From Amphiura filiformis (lineage: Eukaryota > Echinodermata > Ophiuroidea > Amphilepidida > Amphiuridae): a stretch of 64,000 nt of DNA. Of this stretch, positions 24,230 to 36,270 are shown in pieces; the stretch's first letter is position 1, and the number at the start of each line of letters is the position of its first letter. Location: NCBI RefSeq assembly GCF_039555335.1, contig NW_027305502.1:496001-560000 (forward strand), written 5' to 3'. Made by a program: the position numbers and the translations under genes. The notes beneath the pieces were generated by a model. It saw only the letters and a list, made by a program, of their open reading frames with translations. It made no database searches and was not told where the DNA came from.

Positions 24230-24700
24230 ATGCAGTACCGATTAAATTTTAGATTCTCATGGGGGGGGGTGGTTTCGGCGAAAACTGTTTTGTTAAATTA
24301 TCGATATCTTGATTGTGGAGCGTTATTTTGGACATCTAAACCTATACATTTGTTTCTCAACTTTCCGCCACTCGCTATCCAAATTCAATTTCACTCCAAA
24401 TTGAAGCTACTATTTGTATTATGTAAAAGTAAAACACTAATTGCTCTGAAGAAGCATGTGTGCAATGCAAGGAAATTGCAATAGCAAGGAAATATGCCTA
24501 ATGGTCCTGGCTGATGATTATCCAATTTCTGCTAAAACAATGCAATTTTGACATTTTACTAAAAGCACACAATGTTTGCAATATCGCCTACATGTATTTC
24601 AATAGATTTCGGTACCTATCGTGCAAATCATGCTAAATGTGCCATAGTTGGCAGAGATACAGTAGTCTGCTTCTAGAGCTAATCATTATTATAGGCTATT

Positions 24701-25567
24701 GAGCCATTTCAACAGCACCCCTATTTGTTGGGAAAATGTCAATTTTTGCAAACTTGCTCGGACTTGGTTTAGTACAACAATAATGTGTTCATCTGGTCAT
24801 AAGGATTCGGGAAAAGTATAGTTTTACTTATCTGCGATTTACGGTTATGGAGTTATGGGCAAATAGGTAGCAGTGTGACGTCACATGTCTAATTTGGGCT
24901 CCACATTGGGCGAAAATGACCATTGCTCCGGTGTCGTTGAAACGGGTCTCAAATTATTTGTCTTACCATGAGAAATCAGAAAAAGAATAGTTTGTTCTAT
25001 GTATGATGTTTGTTACACAGCAAAATAGGACAATACCCATCGAATCGCATTGAGTTCTATATCAGTTTCTATATCGAGTCATTTCTGACCTTGACAATAT
25101 CAGTGGCGTAGCGTCATAGGGGCACGGGGAGGCACGGCCCCCAATCGATCCGAATTTTTTTTAATCCCATAGGAAAATTGGCGAAAAACGGCGTGGGCCC
25201 CCAATCAGCTCCGGTGCCCCCCAATCATGGGCGGGGCCCCCCCGCCAAATGTGATGACCCACGCTATAACTATCATTTTTCTGATTTCTTGCAACAAGAT
25301 GAATAGTTTGAGACCATTCAACAAAATCATTTTTTTTTAAGTTTTATTTTCGCCCCTGCGGAGCCAAAATTAAACATAAAATTATGATGTCCTAGTACCG
25401 TACATCATAGATACCGTCAAAGTATACTTTTATTGAATCCTTATGGCCAGAGGATGACGATGGTGTGGGTCATGAGCAAGTTTGAGTAACTTTAAACTTG
25501 ACCCCTGTGTAAAGTTCAATGACCTTTTTCCACTAAGCGGGGTGGGCGGGTGCTGTTGAAATGGCTC
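24701..25567. mobile_element. foldback element with a GC-rich insertion
   Basis: The terminal GAGCCATTTCAACAGCACCC (24701-24720) is exactly inverted at 25548-25567. Inner blocks such as ATCTGGTCATAAGGATTC also pair. A block at about 25101-25270 (GTGGCGTAGCGTCATAGGGG to GACCCACGC) does not pair and looks like a later SINE-like insertion. Confidence 0.7.
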
Positions 25568-25749
25568 TATCAGATGTAGATACTATTACTCTGCCAAATA
25601 CGGCAACTTTAACATGATTTGCACGATTAAAATCTCTTGAACTTTTATAAAGCCTGATTCTGATTGATTAAACAAAATTATTTGATACATAGCTTGACGA
25701 ATCTAGACTCCTGTGATTTCTAAATGTGTCATTGTATATATTCTATTAA

Positions 25750-26130
25750 GGTTATACGATGTATTGTTGGTCGAAGCAGCAGAAAAAAAAGTAGTTCACA
25801 GCATCTTGCGAATGGTAGTGAGCTTTAGCAAAATTGCATTGCTCAATTCATAGCGAGCGTGTAGAAGAATTCAAATATCACAGATAGGCCTATACTTTTG
25901 TAGTCCTGTGGTTCTTGAGTATGTTGTAAAGAGGGCTGAAACAACAACACTTTTGTAAAACGTATATCATAACTCATTAACAACAATAAATTAAGCAAGT
26001 TTTCAAGGTATATGATTTGTAGAATGAACTTTTGCAAAACACCAAAGTGTTATTTTTCAATAATATATTGATTCAGATAATGAAAATCTATTTTCTTTGG
26101 CTGCTTCGCCCAACAATACCTCGTATACCC
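25750..26130. mobile_element. TTAA-flanked MITE
   Basis: A 381-bp element. The TIR is GGTTATACGATGTATTGTTG (left) and GGGTATACGAGGTATTGTTG (right, inverted), continuing into CGAAGCAGC. TTAA borders both ends (25746-25749, 26131-26134). piggyBac/Kolobok-type signature, non-autonomous. Confidence 0.75.
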
Positions 26131-26134
26131 TTAA

Positions 26135-27230
26135 GTGTATAAATGGCATAGCAACTAAAAATAAATAAAACATTCTATATATTTTATTTGTTGGTCAGCT
26201 ATTACAACACCATGGGTTGCCCTATCGCTATGATCACTAGCTGATGGGGAGAGTGCCCTATAATGCACGTAATTTTGGTCATAGTGGAAGATCAGCAAGA
26301 GCCAATTAGATAAAAATTGATAGTTAATTCCAAAATATTTTTTATTTCCGATACACTTAGCCATGGACATTGTAGGTTGATACAAATCTTTTATGAGTAT
26401 GATTATTTTTGAAACATTATTATATTGATGTTCATTCGTATAATTGGCATAGGCCTATTACTATGATTATAACATCATATTCCGATTTTCCAGGGCGATT
26501 TTCAAACAAATTTGACCTATTAAATTATTTTATCACTGGGCACAACAGTTATTGATATGAATCTAAGGTGGGTTAGTTTTTACACATAATGACATGACGA
26601 TCGTGCTTGAAACGTGATAATTATGACGGTTAGTGCCCAAAATTCGTCAACTTCGAATTTACAAGTAACCATGGCAACGCTGTGTTTTGACAACTTTCTT
26701 TTTCATATTGCATAACAAATTTCTGAGCAAAACTTAAATATTTTGTCATTTTTTATCTCTTATCGAGCATGTCGAGTCAGGGTTCACAATGATGAGAATC
26801 AACCATGTAATGTATGTCAACTATCATGATTATACTCAAAGACAATCAAATTTCCTTGTATTATACATAATTTAATTGTACAGCACGTTTCTATATAAAC
26901 GTGCTGTGCATGTGTGATTTGCATAAAGAATAGATTCCTATTTAAATGTTAGTTTTCACTGATCTAGTGTCCACTTTTAATTTTGAGCTAAACAAATGAG
27001 GTAAAACGAATCTTGCTATTTCATTCCAGCGCCTACAATGCGTGTATTAACTTTCCGATCGTATTTGATTATTATCATGAATATTGGCGTAGCTTCACAC
27101 AGCTAGGACGAATAAACAAAGCGTAAGACGAATAGCGATATGTACACAGTTTATACGTCAAGATGTAAGACGAATAGCGATATGCACACATTTTATACGT
27201 CCGACTGATTCAATGATTCAATAATACACA
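26135..27230. other. no gene seen
   Basis: AT-rich sequence with two short direct repeats near 27120-27190 (AAGACGAATAGCGATATG twice). No coding signal. Confidence 0.5.
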
Positions 27231-27231
27231 T

Positions 27232-27925
27232 CCCAGCAAACACAAAAACGTTTTTAAAACGTTTTAAATAAGTTATATTTTGGCTTTTGGTTTAGGTAAA
27301 AACGTTTAAATAACATTAAAATGTCGGGTTATATAAAGGTCATGATAACGTTTTAAAACGTTTTGTATGAAAACACACTACAACAATATTTTTAAATGTT
27401 TTCAAAAAATGTTATTGTAAACTATTTTTGCAAACATTTTTGCCAAATATTGTGTCAATACTTAAATAACATTATGTTAAAATGTTTGAACCCAGCAAAT
27501 ACAGAAATGTTTTTAAAATGTTTTTTTCAAAACCTTTTAAATAACATTTAAATGTCGGGTTATATAAAGGTCATGAAAACGTTTTTGAAATGTTATTGAA
27601 AATATTTTGGGCAAACATTTTTCGCAAAATATTTTTTCAACCTCAAAATAACATTCTGTTTAGAATGTTTTGTATCAAGTTTTCAAGAATGTTTTAGGAA
27701 TGTTATTAAAACGTTTTTATACCCTTTATATAACCCGACATTTAAACGTTTTCTGTAAATCATTTTTGTTTGCTGAGCAGTAGATTATCAAAAAAAGTTT
27801 TTTAAGGTTATGAAAACGTTTTATACTCTTAATATACCCTTTATATAACCCGACATTTAAACGTTTTCTGACAACCTTTTATAACCTTTTGCGAATGATG
27901 TCGAAAACGTTTTGTGTTTGCTGGG
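27232..27925. mobile_element. CCCAGCAAACAC element, family P3, with a copy nested in a copy
   Basis: The outer TIR CCCAGCAAACACAAAA is at 27232 and its inverse ends at 27925. A second left end (CCCAGCAAATACAG) occurs at 27491 and a second right end near 27778. Both copies share GTCGGGTTATATAAAGGTC. Further copies are at 32691-33058 and, interrupted, around 43050-44000. Confidence 0.7.
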
Positions 27926-28086
27926 ATGTCAGTACCCGATGTCTTTAGCCACCACTCGATCGGTGAACTCTGAATAAAACCGGAGATCTCCGGTTTTAAT
28001 ATAAAAACTTAAATGTTACTTTAATTATAGCACTTCGGGCTAAATAGTCTTTCACATGGTATTTTGGTACACCATTGGCCATTTAG

Positions 28087-28519
28087 CGGCTGTGTAATAA
28101 TTACCAGCCCCCCCCGGGCGGGTAAAATTTCCGAACGGCTCGCCAAAAATCGCTTGCCCCCCTCTCGGCCCGCCAAAAATCGCTTGCCCCCCCCTCTCGG
28201 CCCGCCAAAAATTCTTTGCCCCCCCCCCCTTGAACATGCCAAATTTTTGGGATCCCAAATTCCAAACTTTAAATGGTCTAGATGTATGTTGCGAGCGCAG
28301 CGAGCAGGAAAATTTGCATAAAAGCGTTTCCGTACCGTTTTCCTAAGCCTTTTAAAGCATTTTATTAAAAGGTGCCCCGTGAATGCGTGCCAAAAATCGC
28401 TTGCCCCCCCCTCTCGGCTTGCCAAAAATTGCTTGCCCCCCCCCTTTCGTCTCGCCAAAAATGTCTTGCCCCCACCCCAATTTTACCCTCCCCCAGGGCT
28501 CATAATTATTGCACAGCCC
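28087..28519. mobile_element. GC-rich foldback element with internal short repeats
   Basis: Ends GGCTGTGTAATAATTACCAG and the inverted GGGCTGTGCAATAATTATGAG. Inside, units containing GCCAAAAATCGCTTGCCCCC recur several times on each side of a central 150-bp segment. The Gly-rich open frames on both strands come from these units. Confidence 0.6.
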
Positions 28520-29018
28520 TTATACAATCATGCAAAAAATAAATTCAAAATTGAGGGCGTCGCTGTGGAGAGCAAATCGCACCTATCATAAATACAAGGG
28601 TGGGGTGTATGAAGGGTGTTGGGCAGTGATAACACCAGGGACATGGTGGGCATTTCCCCAGTCAAAATAAGAAATCGGCAACTTTTTGTTCTTGTCCCTC
28701 CTCCTTTATCCTCCCTCCCGAAAAAAAATCCCGGTGACGTATGGGGCCAGTGTTTTTTTTATCCAAAAAATTCAGTGCTATCATGGGTTGTAAAAGTGTG
28801 TGTTTCTTTTTCCAACAAGTAGGCTAATCTTACATTTATAGGCCAAACGTACGTGTTTTTATCCCACGTATTTCCGTGGTGGTATTAATTTTGCACATCA
28901 GTATACAATATTCTTATTTTGAGATACTTTGAACGTTGACGTCCTTAAAATGCTATACATCTATAGACACCAATGGTATGAACTTCTCTGACGTATATAA
29001 CAGTGAAAATATTGCTGC

Positions 29019-29026
29019 TATAAAAG
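29019..29026 (+). promoter_or_regulatory. TATA box of the EGSG-repeat gene
   Basis: TATAAAAG about 30 bp upstream of a short leader that ends at a consensus donor (CAG/GTGAGT at 29117/29118). The spacing suits a start near 29050. Confidence 0.5.
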
Positions 29027-29117
29027 TATGTCAAATTCAGAGGAAAGACATAATTCACATCGCTGCTGAAGATATCAGTTTGCCATAGTGGAATACTCTG
29101 TTCTTCACAGCTTACAG

Positions 29118-29245
29118 GTGAGTGTTTGTTACATCAAAGTTCTCGCTCTCTGTCTTTGTTTTTTCTAGCTCCCCCTTATCCTTTTCTCCCTTCCCTCGCT
29201 TTGTATAAGCATAGGCCTATAATATGTTTTTCTCCTTCAAACCCT

Positions 29246-29301
<56 letters not shown>

Positions 29302-30032
29302 ACCCTCACTCTCTGTGATCTACGTTCTCTTTATGACTTGGGTTTTCTCTTAGAACATGCGTGTTTTAAAGGATCTCTATTCATCTCTAAAATTGTTTCG
29401 CCGAAAAATGCCTTTGTCGTAATTGTGGAGAAAATTACAGCATGCAGCATGGACATTTTAGTGATGTGATATACGTTTAACCAAAACGTATATTTTCCCT
29501 GTTCACTTATTTTCCTTTATGATACTTTTATAATTTCTTAACCAAGCTAATCATATAATTTCACACATTACACCGTATAAAATTATTTTTTTGTTCTCAT
29601 CCCCTCCCGCCTCAATTTCTGGGATTTCCAAAAAATTGAAGAATTGGAATGCTTTTCGAAAACGTCATACAATATGTTTATTAGAGAACAAGGATCAATT
29701 TCTATAGTTTCTATCCCTCTCAGAATCTCACTTAAAAAATTCATGAAATTTTCCAGACGAGAACCAAGAAGTTAATTTCATGTGGCCTTAACCATGTTAA
29801 CTGACAATCATTATCATCAGTCGGCTGCGGAGCAGACGACTACAAGCTTTCTCCAATTGTTGCGATCTTGGGCAAGCGAAACAATCTTGTTTGGCTGCAG
29901 CATCCCTTCAGTATCTCCTAGGGAGTGCTGGACATATAATTGCAATTGCAAAGACATTGATCTTGTTTTCCATGTCCTTGGTGATTTATATGTTAAATAT
30001 ATTAATGTCTCCGTTTGTTTGTTTCTTTACAG
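29118..30032 (+). other. predicted intron 1 of the EGSG-repeat gene
   Basis: Runs from GTGAGT at 29118 to a polypyrimidine tract and AG at 30031-30032. It contains a (CT)25 microsatellite at 29251-29300. No coding exon recognised inside. Confidence 0.45.
29251..29300 (+). repeat. (CT)25 microsatellite
   Basis: Uninterrupted CT dinucleotide tract. The Ser-Leu frame across it is an artefact. Confidence 0.95.
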
Positions 30033-30064
30033 TACTGTTACTCCTCACCAAAGAATATAACATC

Positions 30065-32322
30065 ATGGATCGGTCAACATGGTCAAGACGTTTATTTTTC
30101 ATCCTTTACATCCACATTTGTACAAGTTATGTTATCCAACCAATAATTGAACGAGACATTGAAGATGCCGAGAGATCCTTTAATCAAGAAAAAGTTGTAG
30201 CACATGATGAAAAATCATCGCAAACTTTCAAACCCTTGTTTTCAAATACTGAAGACGAAACTTTTGATCAAGTAGTATTTCTAACATCATATGTTTCTGA
30301 GATCATTGAAGACAATTATATTGGGAGTCGTCTATCAAAAAGATCACCTGGTAAGCCAAGTGAAGGAAGCGGTTATGGATCGCAACGTCCATCCGAAGTA
30401 TTTGAATTGCCTTTAAATCGGCGGCCCAATACTGAAACACAAAATCTACCATCAAATGTTGGGGGTGTCATAAGTGAAGGATCGGGCAACGAAGACCCAA
30501 TTCCTAAAACTGAATTTATGCCAGAAACTGAAATGAAACATCAAGATCCGCAGTCTGGATTTAGCGAAGGAGCGGCGACAACTCACGTGCTAATGCCGAT
30601 AATGTATCTTCATCAGAAAGTCGACCGAGTGGAACTCGTGAAATGGAAGAGCATCGTCAAATAGGGTCTGGATTGTCTTCAAATCAGCAACCCAATTCTG
30701 AAAAGCAAATTTTTCGTGTCATAGGTGAAGGATCGGGTAACGGAGACCCAATTCCTAGAGCTGAATTTTTGCCAGAAACTGAAATGCAACGTCAAGATCC
30801 GCAGCCTGGATTTAGCGAAGGGAGTGGCGACAATTCACGTGCTAATGCCGACGATACATCATCATTAGAAACTGGACGTAGTGGAAGTCGGGAATCGGAA
30901 GAGCATCATCAAATAGAATTTGAATTTCCTTCAAATCGACAACCCAATACTGAAACACAAAATTTACCATCCGGGTTGGATGGTGACATAAGTGAAGGGT
31001 CGGGTGACGAAGACCCAATTCCTAAAGCTGAATTTTTGCCAGAAACTGAAATGCAACGCCAAGATCCGCAGCCTGGATTTAGCGAAGGGAGCGGTGACAA
31101 TTCACGTGCTAATGCCGACGATGCACCATCATCAGAAACTGGACGTAGTGGAAGTCGGGAATCGGAAGAGCATCGTCAAAAAGAATTTGAATTTCCTTCA
31201 AATCGCCAACCCAATACTGAAACACAAAATTTACCATCCAATATTGGTGGTGTTATCAGTGAAGGGAGCGGTCACGACAACGCGATTCCTAGAACTGAAT
31301 TTTCTCCCCAAACTGAAATGTTACACCAAGATCCGCAGCCTGGATTTAGCGAAGGGAGCGGCGACAATTCACGTGCCGACGATGCACCATCATCAGAAAC
31401 TGGACGTAGTGGGGAAAGTCGGGAATCGGAAGAGCATCATCAAATAGAATTTGAATTTCCTTCAAATCAACGACCCAACACTGAAACACAAAATTTACCA
31501 TCCGGGTTCGATGGTGCCATAAGTGAAGGATCGGGTATCGAAGACCCAATTCCTAAAGCTGAATTTTTGCCAGAAACTGAAATGCAACATCAAGATCTGC
31601 AACCTGGATTTAGCGAAGGGAGCGGCGACAATTCACGCGCTAATGCTGACGATGCACCATCATCAGAAACTGGACGTAGTCGGGAATCGGAAGAGCATCA
31701 TCAAATAGAATTTGAGTTTCCTTCAAATCGGCAACCCAATATTGAAACACAGAATTCACCTTCCAATATTGGTGGTGTTATCAGTGAAGGAAGCGGTAAT
31801 GAGGACCTTGAATTGCCAATTCCTAAAGCTGTAATTCCGCCAGAAACTGAAATGCTGCACCAAGATCAGCAGCCTGGATTTAGCGAAGGAAACGGTGATG
31901 ATTCATCACCAGACACTGGAAGTAGCGAAACTCAGAGAATGGAAGAGCGTCTTCGTCCTCGCGGTGATTTGGACTTTTGCCAGTTTTGCCACTTATGCGG
32001 ACTCCAAATGAGCAATGACCATTTCCTTCGCTGGCAAACTCTCAATGAAGCATCATCGTTGCCACAAACTCGTGGAAATCAGGAAAATGAAGATCACGGT
32101 GTTCAAGAAGGCTCAGATGACTCATCAATGAGACCGCAGGCAAATCAGAGAAGAGAGGACCAGAATCCTAGTGATAATACTAATACTGACTCTAGAGGAT
32201 CGCGGAAAAATCGCGGAAGAGACGATCAAAATCCTCATGAAAATTCAGATTCCGAAAGATATTTTGGAAGTGCGGGAAGCGGTGGCGAATCTGAAGAACT
32301 ACGACCTGGAGTACTCCAGTAA
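30065..32322 (+). CDS. secreted EGSG-repeat protein, possible proteoglycan core
   Basis: Family not recognised. A start at 30065 gives MDRSTWSRRLFFILYIH, a basic then hydrophobic signal peptide. An acidic segment follows with a KR dibasic site near residue 95, then six tandem repeats of 84-89 residues whose PNTETQN anchor falls at 30425, 30691, 30943, 31210, 31474 and 31735. Each unit holds DPIPKAEFLPETEM, DPQPGFSEGSGDNS and a second SEGSG next to acidic residues. About twelve EGSG motifs are visible. EGSG with nearby acidic residues is the established attachment context for chondroitin or heparan sulfate chains. The C-terminus is Ser/Asn/Glu-rich with a CQFCHLC cluster (near 31978). The reading frame shifts once, in repeat 1 near 30570, where GAAGG replaces the GAAGGG of the other units. 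The first anchor spacing is 266 bp; all later ones are multiples of 3. So this is either a one-base assembly error or a real break, and without it the protein is about 750 residues. A short non-coding first exon (about 29050-29117) is inferred. ATTAAA follows the stop at 32331. Biomineral, adhesive or egg-coat roles are guesses. Confidence 0.75.
30425..31900 (+). repeat. coding tandem repeat, about 6 units of 252-267 bp
   Basis: Units start at the CCCAATACTGAAACACA anchor at 30425, 30691, 30943, 31210, 31474 and 31735. DNA identity between units is high, which suggests recent amplification or gene conversion. Unit lengths differ by whole codons except in unit 1. Confidence 0.9.
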
Positions 32323-32339
32323 GAAAAATGATTAAATTT

Positions 32340-32628
32340 TACCAAGCCCGTAACCAGGGGGGCTGGGGGCCAAAAAGTTCCCTTTTTTTGACCCAAAAAG
32401 TCCCCTTTTTTGACCCAAAAAGTTCAATTTTTGCGAGCGTAGCGAACGAAAAAATTGGGTTTTTTTATGCCTTTTGGTCAAAAAAAGGTCAAAATTTTGG
32501 AAAAAAAGTCCACCTTTTCAAAATCCGCCCGCCTAGTCCAAAAAGGTTCAAATCTTGAAAAAAAGTCCACTTTTTCAAAATCAGCCTCCCCCCCCCCCTA
32601 AAAAAATCCTGGTTACGGGCCTGATTCT
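32340..32628. mobile_element. foldback element with GCCCGTAACCAGG ends
   Basis: The left end GCCCGTAACCAGGGGGG and the right end GCCCGTAACCAGG (inverted, before GCCTGATTC) pair. Inside, AAAAAGTYCMYTTTTT units repeat on both arms. It lies immediately downstream of the EGSG-repeat gene stop and could contribute its 3' end. Confidence 0.6.
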
Positions 32629-32690
32629 TAAAGCATTGTAATGAAAAAAACTTCAATTGATATAGTCGAAATAACCAAAGTTTGTATAAT

Positions 32691-33058
32691 CCCAGCAAAC
32701 ACAAAATGCTTTTGACCTCATTCGCAAAATTTTATAAAAGATCCTCAGAAAGCGTTTAAATGTCGGGTTATATAAAGGGTATAAAACGTTTTTTATTACA
32801 TTAAAAAACATTTTTGATAACTTACTGCAAATATTTTAACATAATGTTATTTAAGTGTTGACAAAAAATTTGACAAAACATGTTTGCAAAAAATAGTTTA
32901 CAATAACATTTTGAAAATATTGATGTAGGCTAATGTGTTGTCATGCAAACTGTTTCCATGACCTTTATATAACCCGACATTTAATGTTATTAAAACATTT
33001 TTACCTAAACCAAAACCCACAATATTATCTTGTTTAAAACGTTTTTGTATTTGCTGGG
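32691..33058. mobile_element. P3 family element (CCCAGCAAACAC)
   Basis: Starts CCCAGCAAACACAAAATGC and ends GTATTTGCTGGG. Carries GTCGGGTTATATAAAGG on the left arm and its inverse on the right. About 368 bp, non-coding. Confidence 0.75.
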
Positions 33059-33282
33059 ATGTGCTGCCGGTATCAGTTTTTTAACATTATCCCACAGCTA
33101 GAGTAGATTTCAAAAAAAGGATCGGATAGCAATGTTTGCACAGTTTTTTTTCTGGGACCTGAGAGCACATCAAGCATATCAAATTGCTTCGTTGAATAAG
33201 TTCATCAAGTTTGTTGGTTAAACGAAATGACATTTTGCTTGACAAAACCAAGTGAATTTTTACTCACTACAATACCGTAAAA

Positions 33283-33929
33283 CCCCGTCTACAAGCATAT
33301 AAAATGCTTCTGTTGAAAGCTAAATTATTCCAGGCGCCATTATGGAGTTTGAGCAAATAAATTACAGATCCAAGCATATAAAAACAAGTATTATTGTAAG
33401 ACCAATCTATTGTATTGGTATATATACGCCTGGTTCGTTAAAGTTAAGCGTTCATCAAAAACCCTATATGTGACGTGTCATGTCAAAAGGAGACACTTTT
33501 GGGCAGGTTATCAATTTTGAGGTTTTTACATAGGCCTATCTTAAATATAGAGATATTTTGCTCCACAACGCCGTTTTCCCCAATGAAATTGGACATTCCT
33601 ATAAGCGAAGGTATTGAGTTCATAAGTTATGGTATTATAAAATTGAAAATTGATATATCAGCCTTTAAAATTATTATTGAGAATGTTGGGAGTAGGAATT
33701 ACCTTGAGAAATGTCTCAAAAAATACAAGATGACAGTTATATTCCGGTCTGAAACTATCAGACAATATTTTTAACATTAATAACATCGCAAATTCGCAAC
33801 AAACCGAAATTGTGAAAAAATCACCCACGGGCAGATTTTTGGTTATTTCTCCAATTACGATCCTGCCCAAAAATGTCTCCTTTTGACATGACACGTCCCA
33901 TATATGCTTGTAGACGAGGTTTTACGGTA
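33283..33929. mobile_element. TACCGTAAAA element with a second palindrome inside
   Basis: The left end TACCGTAAAACCCCGTCTAC and the right end (inverted) TACCGTAAAACCTCGTCTAC pair. The inner part, about 33471-33899, has its own strong inverted repeat (ACGTGTCATGTCAAAAGGAG), suggesting a nested insertion or a two-part foldback. The same outer family is at 52795-53060. A one-ended P2 fragment precedes it (33118-33230). Confidence 0.65.
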
Positions 33930-34058
33930 TTTCGTCCTTCGCATCGGAGGACTTCATCAGGTATCAGGTATGACTGATCTGGTCATCCAATGTCTAAAGC
34001 AACACCGGAAACCAGTCTCAAAAATATCGGCATTTTTCAGGCCCTCGGACACTAGAAA

Positions 34059-34412
34059 TTAATGGGGTGTGCGTGTGGAGTAGGTAATGTGCGTTTGTAA
34101 ATGCCGTCTAACGAGGACCTACATATGGATACACACCGTAAAACGAGGACACACCTCCAAACGAGGACGTCCTCGTTTTGAAACTATGCCCAGGATGACG
34201 TAATGATGCAAATATGCATATAAGATAGCATATAAGATAGGTCCCCATAGCGGGTATAGGACGGGTCTCAGTTGGATAGTAAGTTGCCTGGTGTGTTTGC
34301 GTGAGGTCCACGGTGTGTCGATTAAAACGGGTGTAAGTAAGTCCTCGGTTAGATCCTTCTAAAGTCGAGGTCCTCGTTTGAACGTATTTACAAACAGGGG
34401 TGTGTGTTAGAC
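34059..34412. mobile_element. foldback element
   Basis: The left arm (GTGTGCGTGTGG ... TTTGTAAATGCCGTCTAACG) and the right arm (TTTGAACGTATTTACAAAC ... GTGTGTGTT) are inverted, diverged copies. CGAGGAC motifs recur inside. Confidence 0.5.
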
Positions 34413-34419
34413 TACCCCG

Positions 34420-35430
34420 TAGTCCACTTGCCCATTGTGCATACTCTGGATATTAAGCTTAAAACTCTGATTTAATTAATGTGTGCACAATTGATAGATT
34501 TTCACATCTGATCAGTCACCCTACTCCCTCTGTTTGTTAGCTTCCCAAGTGGACTACTGACATTGCCTTGTGGTTAAGATTTTTAACACGGGACTCTATG
34601 GAGAGTTAGGCCAATTTCTGGCCTAACTAAAATTGGCGATGATGTAATGCATCTTTAAATGGATCTGCCTTGTGATTGGTCGCCCATACCTCGCTATGGT
34701 TTAAATCGTCTGGGCCCGCGCCAATACCATTAACTACACCGTAAACAACTGTCTGTGGTATTAGCGTCGCTTTTGTGTTGACGCGAAAGTTAATCTCTCA
34801 TCAAACATCTAGCGCGTACTTGTGGTTAATGGACTGATAAACAAGTATGCTTGACAGTGTGTTTTTAGAGAGCAAAGTCCAGGGGGTAAAGTTCTGCTTA
34901 CAATTCAAAGTTCATAGTCGAAATTTCGGGGTTCGCTATCAATAAACTGGTAGATTCCAAAATCAGAGTTGTTCAGTATTAAAGTGAGCCGTTATAATTA
35001 TGCAAGATAATGTTGCATTCAATTACTTTTATTGTCACTAATCGTCTGATATGTTTAACTCTTTATGACCATTTTACTATTGAATACTTTAATTTTAATA
35101 AACATCAGTATAATTTTGAGTTCAACGAAATGGGTTCATCATGACTAATAATAACATATTTTAAATAAAATTCGACTATGGCATAGTCTAGGGTGTGTGT
35201 GTGTGTGGGGGGGGGGGGTGTGTCGAGATCCCGGGGTTCTACTTGTATACTGTTGTTGTAAAAATGTAAAAATTAAATGTAATAATTTAAGCAATATTAT
35301 CAATGATAAATTGCTATAAATATAAGTGTTGTAAAATGTAAAGCTATAGCAATAAAGGCCTATCAGCCTCTTGTGGAATGATCCATTCCAGTTGAAAAAC
35401 ACAGGCCTATATCAATTATACACACTGTAT
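34420..35430. other. no gene seen
   Basis: Unique-looking and low-complexity sequence with a short GT/G tract at 35192-35222. No gene or bounded repeat found. Confidence 0.5.
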
Positions 35431-35438
35431 GGTCGACA

Positions 35439-35880
35439 CACAGGGGGTGTAGACTTCAAATGGAGTCACTCATTTAGGTAACCCCCATTTGAAATTCACA
35501 CTCCCTGCGTAGAAGATTAAGGATACTTTCTAAAATTATGTAAAAGAGTAAACCAAAAGAGTGTGTATACACTCCAAAAAGAGTAAAAATCACTCAAAAA
35601 GAGTGGATTTAACCCATTTATTTTTACTCTGAAAGAGTGAATTTAACTCCAAAAGAGTGAAAATTTAACTCTTCAAAGAGCAATAGGCTATAAAGGATCA
35701 CTCCAAAAGAGTTGCCTTCTCATGGCTCCGTAAAGAATAGTCATTTCACACTTTTGGAGTGAAATCCACTCTTTTTGGAGTGCATGAATATGATGACTCA
35801 CTCTTTTTGTTCACTCTTTTACATTTTAGAAAGTATGTCTTCCACAGGGGGTGTATGGATTTCAACTGAAATAGCCCACT
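35439..35880. mobile_element. P1 MITE copy split by another MITE
   Basis: The left part (CACACAGGGGGTGTAG to GAAGATTAAGGA) and the right part (TGTCTTCCACAGGGGGTGTA to GAAATAGCCC) make one P1 copy lacking its first arm end. They are separated by the element at 35526-35833. Confidence 0.75.
35526..35833. mobile_element. TA-flanked MITE nested in P1
   Basis: A 308-bp element with ends CTTTCTAAAATTATGTAAAAG and inverted CTTTCTAAAATGTAAAAGAG, flanked by TA (35524-35525, 35834-35835). The interior is made of ACTCYTTTTGGAGT-like units pointing both ways. Confidence 0.75.
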
Positions 35881-36270
35881 TGATGTAACAATATTGGGAA
35901 GATGTTGGCAAGAGCTTATAAATTTTGTATATGATTCTAAAGTTGAAAATAGCAACACAGAGAGTAACTTTAACGGCTTCTAATTGAAGTATATTTAAAA
36001 TTACCGCATTTGCCTCTTCTGGAAAATTTTAAAAGCCTTATAGTAAATATATTTATTTATTTATTTGCGATATTTGTAAATTATTGCCTATGTTTATGTC
36101 ATAGAGGTCCTGTTCTTTGCATGTTATTGTAAGGTCTTATGTAAAGAATTCAACCGGTAGTGACAATTTGTGAAACCTAATGATATTAAAGTTAAAGAGT
36201 ATAAAAAAGTATATGTGGTCACAAAGTTTATAATATATTGTAAATTTGGAAATACATCATATTATAAAAC

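Noticed and set aside
28021-28591. Gly-rich and Pro-rich open frames on both strands
   Set aside because: They arise from reiterated GCCAAAAATCGCTTGCCCCC units of a foldback element.
29891-30064. Upstream in-frame extension of the EGSG-repeat protein
   Set aside because: It crosses a strong acceptor (AG at 30032), and the signal peptide begins cleanly at 30065.
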